From contig NZ_BMXF01000004.1 of the NCBI RefSeq assembly GCF_014651615.1, forward strand, positions 372,001 to 436,000: 64,000 nucleotides of DNA. Direction: 5' to 3'. Shown here piece after piece: positions 1 to 8,648 of the stretch. Position numbers and translations under genes: made by a program. Under the pieces are notes generated by a model. It was not told where the DNA came from, searched no databases, and saw only the letters and a list, made by a program, of their open reading frames with translations. This DNA is from Persicitalea jodogahamensis. Its GTDB lineage: Bacteria > Bacteroidota > Bacteroidia > Cytophagales > Spirosomataceae. Each line of letters opens with the position of its first letter. Positions within the stretch are counted from its first letter, which is position 1.

Positions 1-240
1 GGAAGCTTGAAGCAGGAATCCAAAAAATTGCATGATAACAATACAAGCTATTCCCAGCAGATTTTGGATCTCCAAAAGAAGATTGATGAAAATAACGGGC
101 GCCTGGACAAGATTAATGATGAAGTACAGGAGCAAACCGAAAAAATAAATAGCAGCCGCGCCAGTTTCGATCTTACCTACCAGAGTATGGTGGACCAAAT
201 CAATGCGGATATAGAGAAGATAAACAGGTACTTAAAATAA
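1..240 (+). CDS. Coiled-coil protein, C-terminal part (5' truncated)
   Basis: The reading frame is open from the first base, so the gene begins upstream of the window and only about the last 79 residues are visible. They are almost entirely charged and polar (K, E, D, N, Q) with heptad-like spacing of I and L, consistent with a long coiled coil, and there is no membrane segment in this part. It ends 84 bases before the next gene on the same strand, which is also rich in coiled coil, so the two are probably co-transcribed. The family cannot be named from this fragment. Confidence 0.7.
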   Translation, partial: GSLKQESKKLHDNNTSYSQQILDLQKKIDENNGRLDKINDEVQEQTEKINSSRASFDLTYQSMVDQINADIEKINRYLK

Positions 241-324
241 TAGTCAATGGGGAACGGGCTTCGGACATCGCCAATTCTCCTGAAATAATTCTGATTGTCC
301 GCTTTTAACTTAACAACCAAAAAA

Positions 325-1335
325 ATGGCAGACTTTTCACAACTTGGTGGCGCAGAAGACGACCATAAGAAGTCGTACTGGTCCAAACCGGAGGGAATCA
401 CTTCATTGTTGTTTCTTGGCGCGGCGGGTGCCCTGGTACTTTACTACTGGAATATCATCGCCTTATTTCTCATCGAAGTCACACAGAATACCCTCTATTT
501 GGGCATTCTGCTGGCGGCGCTAGCCAAACTGGTTTTTCTGCTGACCAGCAGAGATGTGCGTACGGCGGTATTCTTTCTGTTCAAAACCATGATGCGCAAG
601 ATTACCGGTCTGGTAATCAAACTTGACCCCATTGCGATCATGAAGATTTACATCAGTGACCTGAAAGATAAACGGGAGAAGATGCAGGGGCAAATCAATA
701 CGCTGGCCGGACAACTTGTCAAGTTGAATAAAAAAATCAACGAGAACAACGAGCAAATCAAGCAGAAGTTCGCTGAGGCTAACAAAGCCAGTGAGCTTTC
801 GCACAAGCCCGGAATGCGCGAAACGGCTCAGCTGGCCACCATTGAAGGTGCGGGCCTGCAGGAGATGAACGAGAAACTGTTCCCGCTCCAGCGGAACATG
901 AAAACCATTCTGGAATTCATGGAAAAGGTTAATACCAGCGCCGACTATTTCATTAAAGAAACCGAAATAAAGGTCAAGCTCAAGGAAACCGAGTATAAAA
1001 TCGTGAAGGAAAGCTCGAATGCACTGCGCACGGCCATCAGTATTTTTAAAGGGAATCCTGACAAAAAATTCTACTTCGACGAGTCGATGGAGTACATCCA
1101 GGATGACATGAGCCGTAAACTCGGGGAGATGAAGCGGGCGATGGATCTTTCCATGGACTTCATCAATGGGGTAGACGTGCAGAACGGCATTCTGTCTGAC
1201 AAAGGTCAAAAGATGCTGGAAGCCTATAATCAGGGAGAGTTTTCCCTGGTGGATCTCAACGCTCCCGAACCTGTACCGACCACGATTTCAATAAACCCGC
1301 CGAAAGATTCTAACTATCGCGGTCTGTTGGACTGA
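325..1335 (+). CDS. Membrane-anchored coiled-coil protein with a PspA-like stretch
   Basis: A protein of 336 residues from the ATG at 325; a TTG at 295 in frame is less likely. Two hydrophobic segments lie at about residues 25-50 and 56-75, followed by long charged helices. Around residues 100-120 the run LDPIAIMKIYISDLKDK resembles the DPxxMxxxxIxDMxD pattern at the start of the PspA/Vipp1 family. This is a weak motif resemblance, not an assignment. The rest (about 120-290) is predicted coiled coil and the tail is proline-rich. It sits between another coiled-coil gene and a membrane-anchored Ppx-like gene, suggesting a membrane-associated assembly. A generic structural coiled-coil protein is the alternative. 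Confidence 0.75.
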   Translation: MADFSQLGGAEDDHKKSYWSKPEGITSLLFLGAAGALVLYYWNIIALFLIEVTQNTLYLGILLAALAKLVFLLTSRDVRTAVFFLFKTMMRKITGLVIKLDPIAIMKIYISDLKDKREKMQGQINTLAGQLVKLNKKINENNEQIKQKFAEANKASELSHKPGMRETAQLATIEGAGLQEMNEKLFPLQRNMKTILEFMEKVNTSADYFIKETEIKVKLKETEYKIVKESSNALRTAISIFKGNPDKKFYFDESMEYIQDDMSRKLGEMKRAMDLSMDFINGVDVQNGILSDKGQKMLEAYNQGEFSLVDLNAPEPVPTTISINPPKDSNYRGLLD

Positions 1336-1424
1336 GTGACAGTTTTTAGTGATTGGCAATCATAACAGTCAATTTTTTGCAAAACGTTAATTAACAACAA
1401 GTATCAACTTCAACATCCTCTAGA

Positions 1425-2441
1425 ATGAAACGACTTACCGTAGCTGGTCGCTTGATTGTCACCGCATTGATTTTGGCCGCCTTATATTTTGGATTTAAGT
1501 ACTTTGGTGGTCAGAAAGCCCTCGAGTCGATGGCAGATACTGCCCGCATCGAATCGGCCGAGGGTACTTCGGAATACAAAACGCCTGAACCTGGCTCATC
1601 TGCCTCCTCCGACAACTCTGCCTCAGATGTGGCGGGATCATCGTTCGACTACGACGCTCCCAAACCAGTCAATGGAACACTTAAAGGGGTAGTTGAACTG
1701 GGAGCAAGCGGCTTTAATTCTTTTATTATAAGCGTGGACCCGCAAAAGCGCTGGAAACTTGAAAAGGCAGAATTCGGCAATAGCCTGGTGACAGAGAACA
1801 TGGCTACCGACGCCGATGTACGTATGGGGCTGAAGCGTTATATTGGCAGCATGCTCGACTACGGGGTGAGTGGCAAGAACATCCATTTCGTGGTCAGCTC
1901 GGGTGCGGCCAAAGCCGAGGTAACCAGTAAGATTACTGCTGCCCTTAAGTCGCTGGGATACCAGGTAAACCAGGTGACGCCACAGCAGGAGGGAACCCTT
2001 GCCTTGAAATCCGTACTGCCTGAACTGTACGATCAACGGGCTTTCGTTACGGACATAGGATCGGGAAATACCAAAATTTCCTGGTTGGAAAGCGGTAAAG
2101 TCAGGGCCATAGAAACGTACGGAGCTAAGTATTTTCAGGATAATGTGCAGGATGACAAAGTATATAGCGAAGTAATGGCCAAAGCGAAGCAGGTGCCAAC
2201 CGACCGCCGCAAGACCTGCTTTATCATTGGCGGAGTTCCTTTCGAGATGGCAAAAGAAGTCCGAAAAGGAAAAGAACGATACACAGTCCTGAGCGCACCC
2301 GATGCTTACAAGCTAGATAATGCCAAGTCAAAGGCTGGTATCAATATCTATAAAGCCATTGCCGACGCCACTGGAACTGACCAGTTCGTATTCGACTGGG
2401 ATGCCAACTTTACCATTGGTTTCTTGCTGGAACTACCCTGA
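1425..2441 (+). CDS. Membrane-anchored Ppx/GppA-like (ASKHA fold) protein
   Basis: A protein of 338 residues with an N-terminal transmembrane anchor at about 9-25, then a Ser/Pro/Glu-rich linker to about residue 85. The rest follows the order of Ppx/GppA and other actin-like ATPases: a phosphate-1-like segment at 88-105 (VELGASGF..VD), a central helical part with VVSSGAA near 157-162, a QEGTLALK run near 188-195 like the Ppx E-E-A region, and a clear phosphate-2-like motif, TDIGSGNTKISW, at 209-220. FIIGGVPFE later resembles the adenosine-binding glycine pair. The first phosphate motif lacks the usual leading Asp (VEL instead of xID), so phosphatase activity is doubtful. Substrate and activity are unknown; it may sense or scaffold with the preceding membrane coiled-coil protein. 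Confidence 0.7.
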   Translation: MKRLTVAGRLIVTALILAALYFGFKYFGGQKALESMADTARIESAEGTSEYKTPEPGSSASSDNSASDVAGSSFDYDAPKPVNGTLKGVVELGASGFNSFIISVDPQKRWKLEKAEFGNSLVTENMATDADVRMGLKRYIGSMLDYGVSGKNIHFVVSSGAAKAEVTSKITAALKSLGYQVNQVTPQQEGTLALKSVLPELYDQRAFVTDIGSGNTKISWLESGKVRAIETYGAKYFQDNVQDDKVYSEVMAKAKQVPTDRRKTCFIIGGVPFEMAKEVRKGKERYTVLSAPDAYKLDNAKSKAGINIYKAIADATGTDQFVFDWDANFTIGFLLELP

Positions 2442-2467
2442 AAACAAATTTAACATCAATTGGCAGG

Positions 2468-2490
2468 GGCAGGGGACTTCCCCTGCCTTT
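2468..2490 (+). terminator. Hairpin after the Ppx-like gene
   Basis: A perfect 8-bp stem (GGCAGGGG / CCCCTGCC) with an ACTT loop, followed by TTT, 27 bases after the stop codon. It probably ends the left-edge operon before the lipoprotein gene. The T-run is short. Confidence 0.6.
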
Positions 2491-2498
2491 AAAAGGTA

Positions 2499-3323
2499 TT
2501 GGGAAGTAGGACAAATACTAAATTCTGGATTCTCGGGCTGGTGCTGTTCCTCGTACAGTGCCAGCCCGATGATCCGCTTATGGCTACCTGGAAAATCGTC
2601 AGAATCAGCTACCAGCCCAGTCCGCTCGCTACGCCGGAAGATTATGAGCAGGGCCAGCAGATCAAAGCGATGGGTTCAGGTTTTCAAAATTCAACGTTTG
2701 CGCTTTACGAAGGACAACGCTCTGCTTTTTTCTCCACCCAGACTCCTTACCGACAGGGTACCTGGCACCAGAATGGCAACCGACTTATCCTAAAAATCGG
2801 TGAAAAGGCCCAGTTCGCGTTTGATATTATAGAACAAAACGATCAAATGCTGATTTTACTACTCGGAGAGGTAGGCCCTACCGAAGGGGAGCTGACATTG
2901 GTATGCCAAAAAAGCAAGCAGTACATCTATGATGATGTGGATTTGTTGGCCCCAGAACAAAATGAGTGGCGGATCAAACCTAAAACGAAGCAGACTGACC
3001 ATGAAATCCGGATGCGGGCCATTGCGCACCTGGATTATCTCATTCACTACTTCAAGTGTGTCGTCAAAAACAAACAAACGTATTTTGAAACAGGGCTTGT
3101 CAATTCGCCGTTCGTATTCTATGCGCACGGTCTTGGTTTAAATAAAAACAGTCCTTCCGGAGAGCGGTGGCAGTCATACTTTTACGATCGGCAGGATGCT
3201 CAAAAAGCATTTGAACAGTTGAAAAAATCAGTAGGGAAAATGGAAAAGTACCCTAAAGCAGCCACCTTTACGGAAGAGTACCTGCTTGCTTTCCAAAAAA
3301 TGCGAACCTATTTTGACGAATGA
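2499..3323 (+). CDS. Putative lipoprotein of unknown function
   Basis: A protein of 274 residues starting at a TTG, because no ATG lies ahead of the leader. The N-terminus is a hydrophobic stretch ending in a lipobox, FLVQC, at about residues 17-21, so it is probably a lipidated envelope protein. The first 120 residues, with LMATWKIV and GTWHQNGNRLIL segments, resemble the lipocalin-like small beta-sheet domains common in Bacteroidota lipoproteins. The C-terminal half is helical and charged. Its end overlaps the following nuclease frame. No specific family is recognised. Confidence 0.65.
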   Translation: MGSRTNTKFWILGLVLFLVQCQPDDPLMATWKIVRISYQPSPLATPEDYEQGQQIKAMGSGFQNSTFALYEGQRSAFFSTQTPYRQGTWHQNGNRLILKIGEKAQFAFDIIEQNDQMLILLLGEVGPTEGELTLVCQKSKQYIYDDVDLLAPEQNEWRIKPKTKQTDHEIRMRAIAHLDYLIHYFKCVVKNKQTYFETGLVNSPFVFYAHGLGLNKNSPSGERWQSYFYDRQDAQKAFEQLKKSVGKMEKYPKAATFTEEYLLAFQKMRTYFDE

Positions 3324-3972
3324 ATTTTATATTCAGATCAATGTCAGCGATGAACAGAAAAGCCACGCGCGGCGACTGGTGGAACACTCGCTGGCCAATC
3401 ATCGCGTAGCCAATATTTGGGACAGGTCCGACAATAAAAAGGTTCACACCCGCATGCTGAGGTACACGGGTAGTTTGGGAGAAGTAGTTTTCGCTGACTT
3501 TTACCAGCTTCCCCGACCGCAACGTTCCTTTGGTGCAGTGGATGGACAGGACTGGGGGCAGGATTTTGTGCTAAGAACAGAGGACGGCTTTTTTTCGCTT
3601 GACATAAAAGCGATGAAAAGGCAAACAGGCATTTTGGCGGCTGATTATGTGCTAAATATTCCGGCTTCACAGCTGCATAAACCAAACTCCCGAACAACAC
3701 ACTATTTTTGCCTGTCGTTTCACCAGTCCGAGCAGCAGGGTACGGTGGCTTCCCTGTTGGGCTTCGTGGATAAAGAAGCCGTTGAAAAAGGCGAATTGGG
3801 GGTACTTTATAGGGCCGGAACCAAAAGAATCCGTGCCGACCGAACAGAATTTATGTTTCAACAGGATACGTATGAGATCCTGTTTAAGGATGTTAGTTCA
3901 CCGATAATCACTGAGCGCATAGAAAAACTGGTGGGATTCAGAAAGTGCAAACTTAAAGAAGGTCACACCTGA
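3286..3972 (+). CDS. Putative type II restriction endonuclease, PD-(D/E)XK type
   Basis: A protein of up to 228 residues. There is no ATG at the head: TTG codons at 3286 and 3313 are the candidates, and both overlap the end of the lipoprotein gene (38 or 11 bases). With the first start, E66 lies in a helix-like GSLGEVVFADFY and D93 in GQDF, and D106-I-K108 follows on a beta-strand-like segment, which fits the E / D-Xn-(D/E)XK nuclease pattern. A DNA methylase starts 9 bases downstream, so cutting unmodified foreign DNA is the natural role. The recognition sequence cannot be read from the protein. Motif plus neighbour support the call; I do not recognise a named family. Confidence 0.65.
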   Translation: MLSKKCEPILTNEFYIQINVSDEQKSHARRLVEHSLANHRVANIWDRSDNKKVHTRMLRYTGSLGEVVFADFYQLPRPQRSFGAVDGQDWGQDFVLRTEDGFFSLDIKAMKRQTGILAADYVLNIPASQLHKPNSRTTHYFCLSFHQSEQQGTVASLLGFVDKEAVEKGELGVLYRAGTKRIRADRTEFMFQQDTYEILFKDVSSPIITERIEKLVGFRKCKLKEGHT

Positions 3973-3981
3973 CAATAATGC

Positions 3982-5466
3982 ATGGCTTCACTAACGCGTA
4001 ATTACGACCAGAAAAAATTGCTGGGTCAGGTGTATACACCACCAGTCATCGTCCAGAAAATATTAAACGAAGCAGGAATCAATGACGAAAATTTTCCGGG
4101 TAAATCTATTCTAGATCCGGCGTGCGGAGATGGACGATTTTTAGTTGAAGTCGTTAGACGTATTGTCCAATACTCTGCTAATTCTAATCTTGAAAAAAAT
4201 TTGAGTTATGTTTATGGTTGGGATATTGACCAGAAAGCTCTTGATCTTTGCCGAATAAATCTAAATAAAGAAATTGAGAACCTGGATGTAACAATAGATT
4301 GGAATCTCTTTAAAAAAGATGCATTACACGAACTGGAATCCGATTCTAAATTCGACTTTATAATAGGCAACCCTCCTTATATCAGAATTCAGCATTTGCT
4401 CGTCAGACAACGAAACTTTTTACAGGAAAAGTATAGTTTTTGCAAATCAGGTTCGACTGATACATATATCGCTTTTTTTGAGTTGGCAGCTAAGCTATTG
4501 AGTTCAAATGGCGTTTGTGGCTTCATTACGCCAAACTCCTATTTTTTTTCTGAGACTGCACGCGTACTCAGAAGGTACTTTGAAGAAAAACAAAACCTGA
4601 TCGTTATTACAAACTTTGGTTCAATTCGCGTATTTGAGAATACGGGTACTTATTCTGCTATCACTGTATTCGGTAATTGTAACAGAGAAGCATTCAGGTA
4701 CGAACTATCCGATTCTGATTTCGCCTATAGTGGTCGGGAAATTACATTTAAAGAATTAGGCGAAAATGATCTTTGGCAGTTAGATGCTTCCTCACCTCAA
4801 AGCAGCAATGGTGAACGACTAGGCGATATTTGCCAAATTTCAGTCGGAATAACCACACTAAGTGATAAGCTTTATCTATTTAGCATTCAGGAAATTATCT
4901 CAGATGAAATTGCCAAAGTGAGGTCGAAGGCAGGTACCTTGGCAACCATTGAGCGCAGTTTGCTGAAGCCAATCATTAAAGGGTCAAGGTTAAAAAATAG
5001 CGAAGAACCTATCTCAGAGTATATTTTGTTTCCATATTTAAAAAATAGTGAGGGAAAGCACGAAATTATTCCTGAGAAGAACATGAAAAGCGATTATCCC
5101 TTTGCTTATGCCTACTTGCTGAGCCAGAAATCTGGATTGGATAAACGCGATAATGGCAGACCGAATACAGTTGCATGGTATGCTTTTGGCCGGGCGCAGA
5201 GTCTCGATAAATCTTTTGGCAAGAAGATTGTTTTTTCCCCTATGAATAAGCAGCCAAAATTTATTCTTTATGAGAATGAGTCAGCTACGATTTACTCCGG
5301 CTATTTTATTAAATACAAAGGGGATTATCACAGGCTTCTTACCCAATTGAATTCTGAAAAAATGGCAAATTACATGGCCATTGCCGGACGTGATTTTCGG
5401 GGAGGTTGGAAGGGGTATAGCAAAAAGATTGTTGAGAACTTTCGCGTTGACATAAACAATCTTTAG
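3982..5466 (+). CDS. N6-adenine DNA methyltransferase (type II modification enzyme)
   Basis: A protein of 494 residues that transfers methyl from S-adenosylmethionine to adenine in DNA, protecting host sites from the adjoining nuclease. Visible motifs are LLGQVYTPP near residues 13-21 (motif X-like, as in the Eco57I/TaqI-type group), ILDPACGDGRF near 43-53 (motif I, SAM binding) and IIGNPPYIRIQ near 127-137, where NPPY is the adenine-flipping motif IV. The C-terminal half has the variable character of a target recognition domain. Base composition is visibly more AT-rich than the flanking genes, with many AAA/ATT/TTT codons, which suggests horizontal acquisition. An orphan methylase would be the alternative if the upstream gene is not a nuclease. 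Confidence 0.9.
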   Translation: MASLTRNYDQKKLLGQVYTPPVIVQKILNEAGINDENFPGKSILDPACGDGRFLVEVVRRIVQYSANSNLEKNLSYVYGWDIDQKALDLCRINLNKEIENLDVTIDWNLFKKDALHELESDSKFDFIIGNPPYIRIQHLLVRQRNFLQEKYSFCKSGSTDTYIAFFELAAKLLSSNGVCGFITPNSYFFSETARVLRRYFEEKQNLIVITNFGSIRVFENTGTYSAITVFGNCNREAFRYELSDSDFAYSGREITFKELGENDLWQLDASSPQSSNGERLGDICQISVGITTLSDKLYLFSIQEIISDEIAKVRSKAGTLATIERSLLKPIIKGSRLKNSEEPISEYILFPYLKNSEGKHEIIPEKNMKSDYPFAYAYLLSQKSGLDKRDNGRPNTVAWYAFGRAQSLDKSFGKKIVFSPMNKQPKFILYENESATIYSGYFIKYKGDYHRLLTQLNSEKMANYMAIAGRDFRGGWKGYSKKIVENFRVDINNL

Positions 5467-5519
5467 TGATTTGATCAAGTAAAATTAGTGTGTAATCAAT
5501 TTTGAATTTAATAAGTAGT

Positions 5520-6677
5520 ATGCCCATCGATTATTCAAATATTCCTTCTCCTTGTTATGTACTGGATGAAAGTCGTCTAAGATCTAATCTTTCTTTGATC
5601 GATGAGGTACAAAAAGCTGCGGGTTGCAACATCATTCTGGCATTGAAGGCTTTCTCGATGTACAGTGTTTTCCCGGTAGTTGGAGAATATCTGAGCGGGG
5701 CCACGGCTAGTTCGCTGAATGAAATCAAGCTTATTAATGAATTTTTGGGCGTCAAAGCCCACACTTATATTCCGGCTTATCTGGATGTTGAATTCGATGA
5801 GGTTTTGAAACGAAGCAGTCACCTTACTTTCAATACCCTCAGCCAATATAATCGTTTTATAAGGCGGGTTCAGGACTATAACCAGACTAATCCTGAACAG
5901 AAAATTTCGGTTGGCATTCGCGTCAATCCCCAGTACTCTGAGGTAGAAGCTGAAATGTACAATCCGTGCATTGCCGGTTCTCGACTGGGAGAAACCCGCG
6001 ATAAATTTGGTGAGACCTTACCCGGAGGCGTAGATGGCATCCATTTCCACACCCTCTGCGAGAATGGCTCCGAAACTCTTCAGCGGACCTTGGCGGCTCT
6101 GGAAGAAAAATTTGGTGACCTGTTGTATCAGGCCAAATGGTTAAACATGGGTGGGGGACACCTCATGACGCGGCAAGGTTATGACACTGACCTGTTGATC
6201 CGTTTGGTTAAGGCAATTCGGGCAAAATATGATCTTGAAGTGATTTTAGAGCCCGGCTCGGCTATTGCCTGGCAAACGGGAACCCTGTACTCAACGGTGC
6301 TGGACATCATGGACAGCCAGGGAATCCATGTTGCGATCTTGGACGTTTCCTTCGCCGCGCACATGCCTGACACCCTCGAGATGCCTTATAAACCTCGAAT
6401 TGAAGGCGCTCATCATGAGCCTGTGGAGGGCAAGCCTACTTACCGTCTTGGCGGAATGACCTGTCTGGCTGGGGATTATATGGGAGATTACTCATTCGAC
6501 CGCCCTCTCGAAATTGGGGATAAGCTGGTGTTTGAGGACATGATTCATTACACAATGGTGAAAACGACGACTTTTAACGGAGTAAACCTGCCCTCAATTG
6601 GCATTTGGCAAAAAGACGAAACTTTTCGTCTTGTCCGGAGCTATGGTTATGAGAGTTTTAAAGATCATCTATCTTAG
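5520..6677 (+). CDS. nspC: Carboxynorspermidine decarboxylase
   Basis: A protein of 385 residues from the ATG at 5520; a TTG 18 bases earlier is less likely. It is a PLP-dependent, alanine-racemase-fold decarboxylase that converts carboxynorspermidine or carboxyspermidine to norspermidine or spermidine. The PLP lysine lies in ILALKAFSM near residue 45. Later signatures are GIHFHTLCEN, LNMGGGH, LEPGSAIAW and HMPDTLEMPY, all typical of NspC rather than of ornithine or diaminopimelate decarboxylases. The usual partner, carboxynorspermidine dehydrogenase, is not in this window. The gene stands alone between the restriction-modification pair and pyrG. Confidence 0.9.
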   Translation: MPIDYSNIPSPCYVLDESRLRSNLSLIDEVQKAAGCNIILALKAFSMYSVFPVVGEYLSGATASSLNEIKLINEFLGVKAHTYIPAYLDVEFDEVLKRSSHLTFNTLSQYNRFIRRVQDYNQTNPEQKISVGIRVNPQYSEVEAEMYNPCIAGSRLGETRDKFGETLPGGVDGIHFHTLCENGSETLQRTLAALEEKFGDLLYQAKWLNMGGGHLMTRQGYDTDLLIRLVKAIRAKYDLEVILEPGSAIAWQTGTLYSTVLDIMDSQGIHVAILDVSFAAHMPDTLEMPYKPRIEGAHHEPVEGKPTYRLGGMTCLAGDYMGDYSFDRPLEIGDKLVFEDMIHYTMVKTTTFNGVNLPSIGIWQKDETFRLVRSYGYESFKDHLS

Positions 6678-6703
6678 AATCTAATCAAAAACCCCAATCC
6701 GCA

Positions 6704-6736
6704 TTGCCGAAAGCCGACTGCTTTTCCGTACCTTTG
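6704..6736 (+). promoter_or_regulatory. Bacteroidota-type promoter of pyrG
   Basis: TACCTTTG at 6729-6736 matches the -7 consensus TAnnTTTG. A TTG at 6704-6706 lies 22 bases upstream as a possible -33 element. The box is 34 bases before the pyrG ATG. Confidence 0.6.
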
Positions 6737-6770
6737 AATCCCGTAATCAAAGAAAAAAAAGCTACGTCTT

Positions 6771-8417
6771 ATGGCTGCAAATGCACCCAAGACCGCTAAG
6801 TACATTTTCGTTACGGGCGGCGTCACATCTTCACTGGGCAAAGGAATTATTGCCTCTTCACTGGCCAAACTACTGCAAGCGCGGGGGTTATCGGTCACTA
6901 TCCAAAAATTCGATCCATACATCAATGTCGATCCCGGCACTCTCAACCCTTATGAACACGGAGAGTGTTACGTTACGGATGATGGTGCCGAAACTGACCT
7001 TGATCTGGGTCACTATGAGCGTTTTCTGAACGTCCGAACCTCTCAGGCCAACAACGTTACGACGGGCCGAATATACTATAACGTCATCATGCGTGAACGG
7101 CGGGGGGACTTTCTGGGTCGCACCGTGCAGGTAGTTCCGCACATCACCGATGAGATCAAGAAAAACATGATGCTTCTCGGCGAAAGTGGTGACTACGATG
7201 TAGTTATCACTGAGATTGGGGGGTGTGTGGGCGACATCGAATCGCTGCCGTTTATTGAAGCAGTGCGGCAGATCAAGTTTGAATTGGGTGAAAAAGACAC
7301 ACTTATCATTCATCTTACCTTGATTCCGTACTTGAGTTCGGCAGGAGAATTGAAAACCAAGCCTACACAGCACTCCGTAAGGATGTTGCAGGAAGCCGGA
7401 ATTCAGCCTGACATTCTGGTGTGCCGTACTGAACATCCTCTACCAGACGACCTCCGCAAGAAAATCGCGCTTTTTTGTAATGTGCAGATTAACTCGGTAA
7501 TCGAAGCGATGGACGCCGAAACAATTTACGATGTACCACTGCTGATGCGAAAGGAGAGGCTCGACCAACGGGCACTGTACATGCTGGACATTTACAACGA
7601 CCAGGATGCCGACCTCGATTCGTGGAAAAGTTTTCTCTCTAAACTCAAAAATCCAAGTGATTCAGTTCGCATTGGACTGGTAGGCAAATACGTGGAATTG
7701 CATGATGCCTACAAGTCCATTGTAGAATCGTTCATTCATGCCGGTGCCATGAACGAGTGTAAGGTCCACATTGAGTGGATTCACTCCGAGACCCTGACTC
7801 CTGAAAATGCTTTGGAAAAGCTGCAAAACCTGGATGGCGTACTCGTGGCTCCTGGTTTTGGAGAGCGCGGTATTGATGGTAAAATTGAAGCTATCCGCTA
7901 TGTTCGTGAAAAGGGCATCCCATTCTTCGGAATTTGCCTGGGTATGCAAATGGCTGTAATTGAGTATGCCCGCAACGTGTTAGGCATGGAAGGAGCCCAT
8001 TCATTCGAGATGGATAATGATTCCCCGCACGCGGTCATTCATCTGATGGCCGACCAGAAGAACGTGGAAGACAAAGGTGGTACCATGCGGCTGGGAGCCT
8101 ACGATTGTAAGATCAAAAAAGATTCCTTGGCGCACAAAATCTATGGTAAAATGAATATCAGCGAGCGACACCGCCACCGATATGAATTTAATAATGAATA
8201 TCTGAAAGCCTTTGAAGAAGCAGGGATGCACGCCACCGGTATCAATCCCAAAAATAATTTGGTAGAAATGGTTGAGTTGACGGAACACCCATTCTTCATT
8301 GGCGTTCAATTTCACCCCGAACTTAGAAGTACGGTTATGAGTCCTCATCCACTGTTTGTTCATTTCGTAAAAGCGGCCATGGAGTACTCATTGAAGAAAC
8401 GCGCTGTTCATCAGTAG
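6771..8417 (+). CDS. pyrG: CTP synthase
   Basis: A full-length protein of 548 residues that makes CTP from UTP, ATP and glutamine, the last step of pyrimidine nucleotide synthesis. The N-terminal amidoligase domain (about 1-280) opens with YIFVTGGVTSSLGKGI and holds KFDPYINVDPGTL and HITDEIK. The C-terminal class I glutaminase domain (about 300-540) carries the nucleophile Cys389 in GICLGMQ and the His/Glu pair in GVQFHPE. Length and motifs are normal. It is followed by yidC on the same strand, but with a separate leader of about 230 bases. Confidence 0.98.
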   Translation: MAANAPKTAKYIFVTGGVTSSLGKGIIASSLAKLLQARGLSVTIQKFDPYINVDPGTLNPYEHGECYVTDDGAETDLDLGHYERFLNVRTSQANNVTTGRIYYNVIMRERRGDFLGRTVQVVPHITDEIKKNMMLLGESGDYDVVITEIGGCVGDIESLPFIEAVRQIKFELGEKDTLIIHLTLIPYLSSAGELKTKPTQHSVRMLQEAGIQPDILVCRTEHPLPDDLRKKIALFCNVQINSVIEAMDAETIYDVPLLMRKERLDQRALYMLDIYNDQDADLDSWKSFLSKLKNPSDSVRIGLVGKYVELHDAYKSIVESFIHAGAMNECKVHIEWIHSETLTPENALEKLQNLDGVLVAPGFGERGIDGKIEAIRYVREKGIPFFGICLGMQMAVIEYARNVLGMEGAHSFEMDNDSPHAVIHLMADQKNVEDKGGTMRLGAYDCKIKKDSLAHKIYGKMNISERHRHRYEFNNEYLKAFEEAGMHATGINPKNNLVEMVELTEHPFFIGVQFHPELRSTVMSPHPLFVHFVKAAMEYSLKKRAVHQ

Positions 8418-8465
8418 TTCGCACCACTTGGATAAGGTTCAATCCCATACTCCCGAAATCTTCCT

Positions 8466-8473
8466 TACCTTTG
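8466..8473 (+). promoter_or_regulatory. Candidate -7 promoter box for yidC
   Basis: TACCTTTG followed by C matches the Bacteroidota -7 box. It lies in the 231-base gap between pyrG and yidC and would give a leader of about 170 bases. No good -33 TTG is seen at the usual distance. The rest of the gap shows no gene or obvious RNA. Confidence 0.45.
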
Positions 8474-8648
8474 CGGACTTAAATCACTTAGGTGTGTTCG
8501 TTTAGTGGTAAGTCTGATTTCTTAACTATTTCACAATCAATGAAAAATGCTTCATTCGATAAAGTATGAAGCTATTTAAGGCAATCTTTTGGGTAAACCG
8601 GAAATTCGGGTTAAGCCGACAACAGGTAGCCACCAGCCCTTCTTAAAA

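Noticed and set aside
520-1209. A 229-residue open frame on the minus strand inside the PspA-like gene
   Set aside because: It lies wholly within a better-supported gene with membrane and coiled-coil features, and its translation has no recognisable domain.
1-2160. Apparent excess of the tetranucleotide GTAC
   Set aside because: I counted about 13 in the first 2160 bases against about 8 expected by chance. Val-Pro and Tyr codon choice could explain this, and I could not count the whole window.
3321-3345. ATG codons near the head of the nuclease gene as its start
   Set aside because: They are out of frame with the nuclease motifs, so only the TTG codons at 3286 and 3313 remain.
8480-8550. 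A tRNA-like D-arm pattern (TTCGTTTAGTGGTAAG) in the pyrG-yidC gap
   Set aside because: No matching acceptor stem, anticodon stem or standard T-arm can be folded around it, so no tRNA gene is called.
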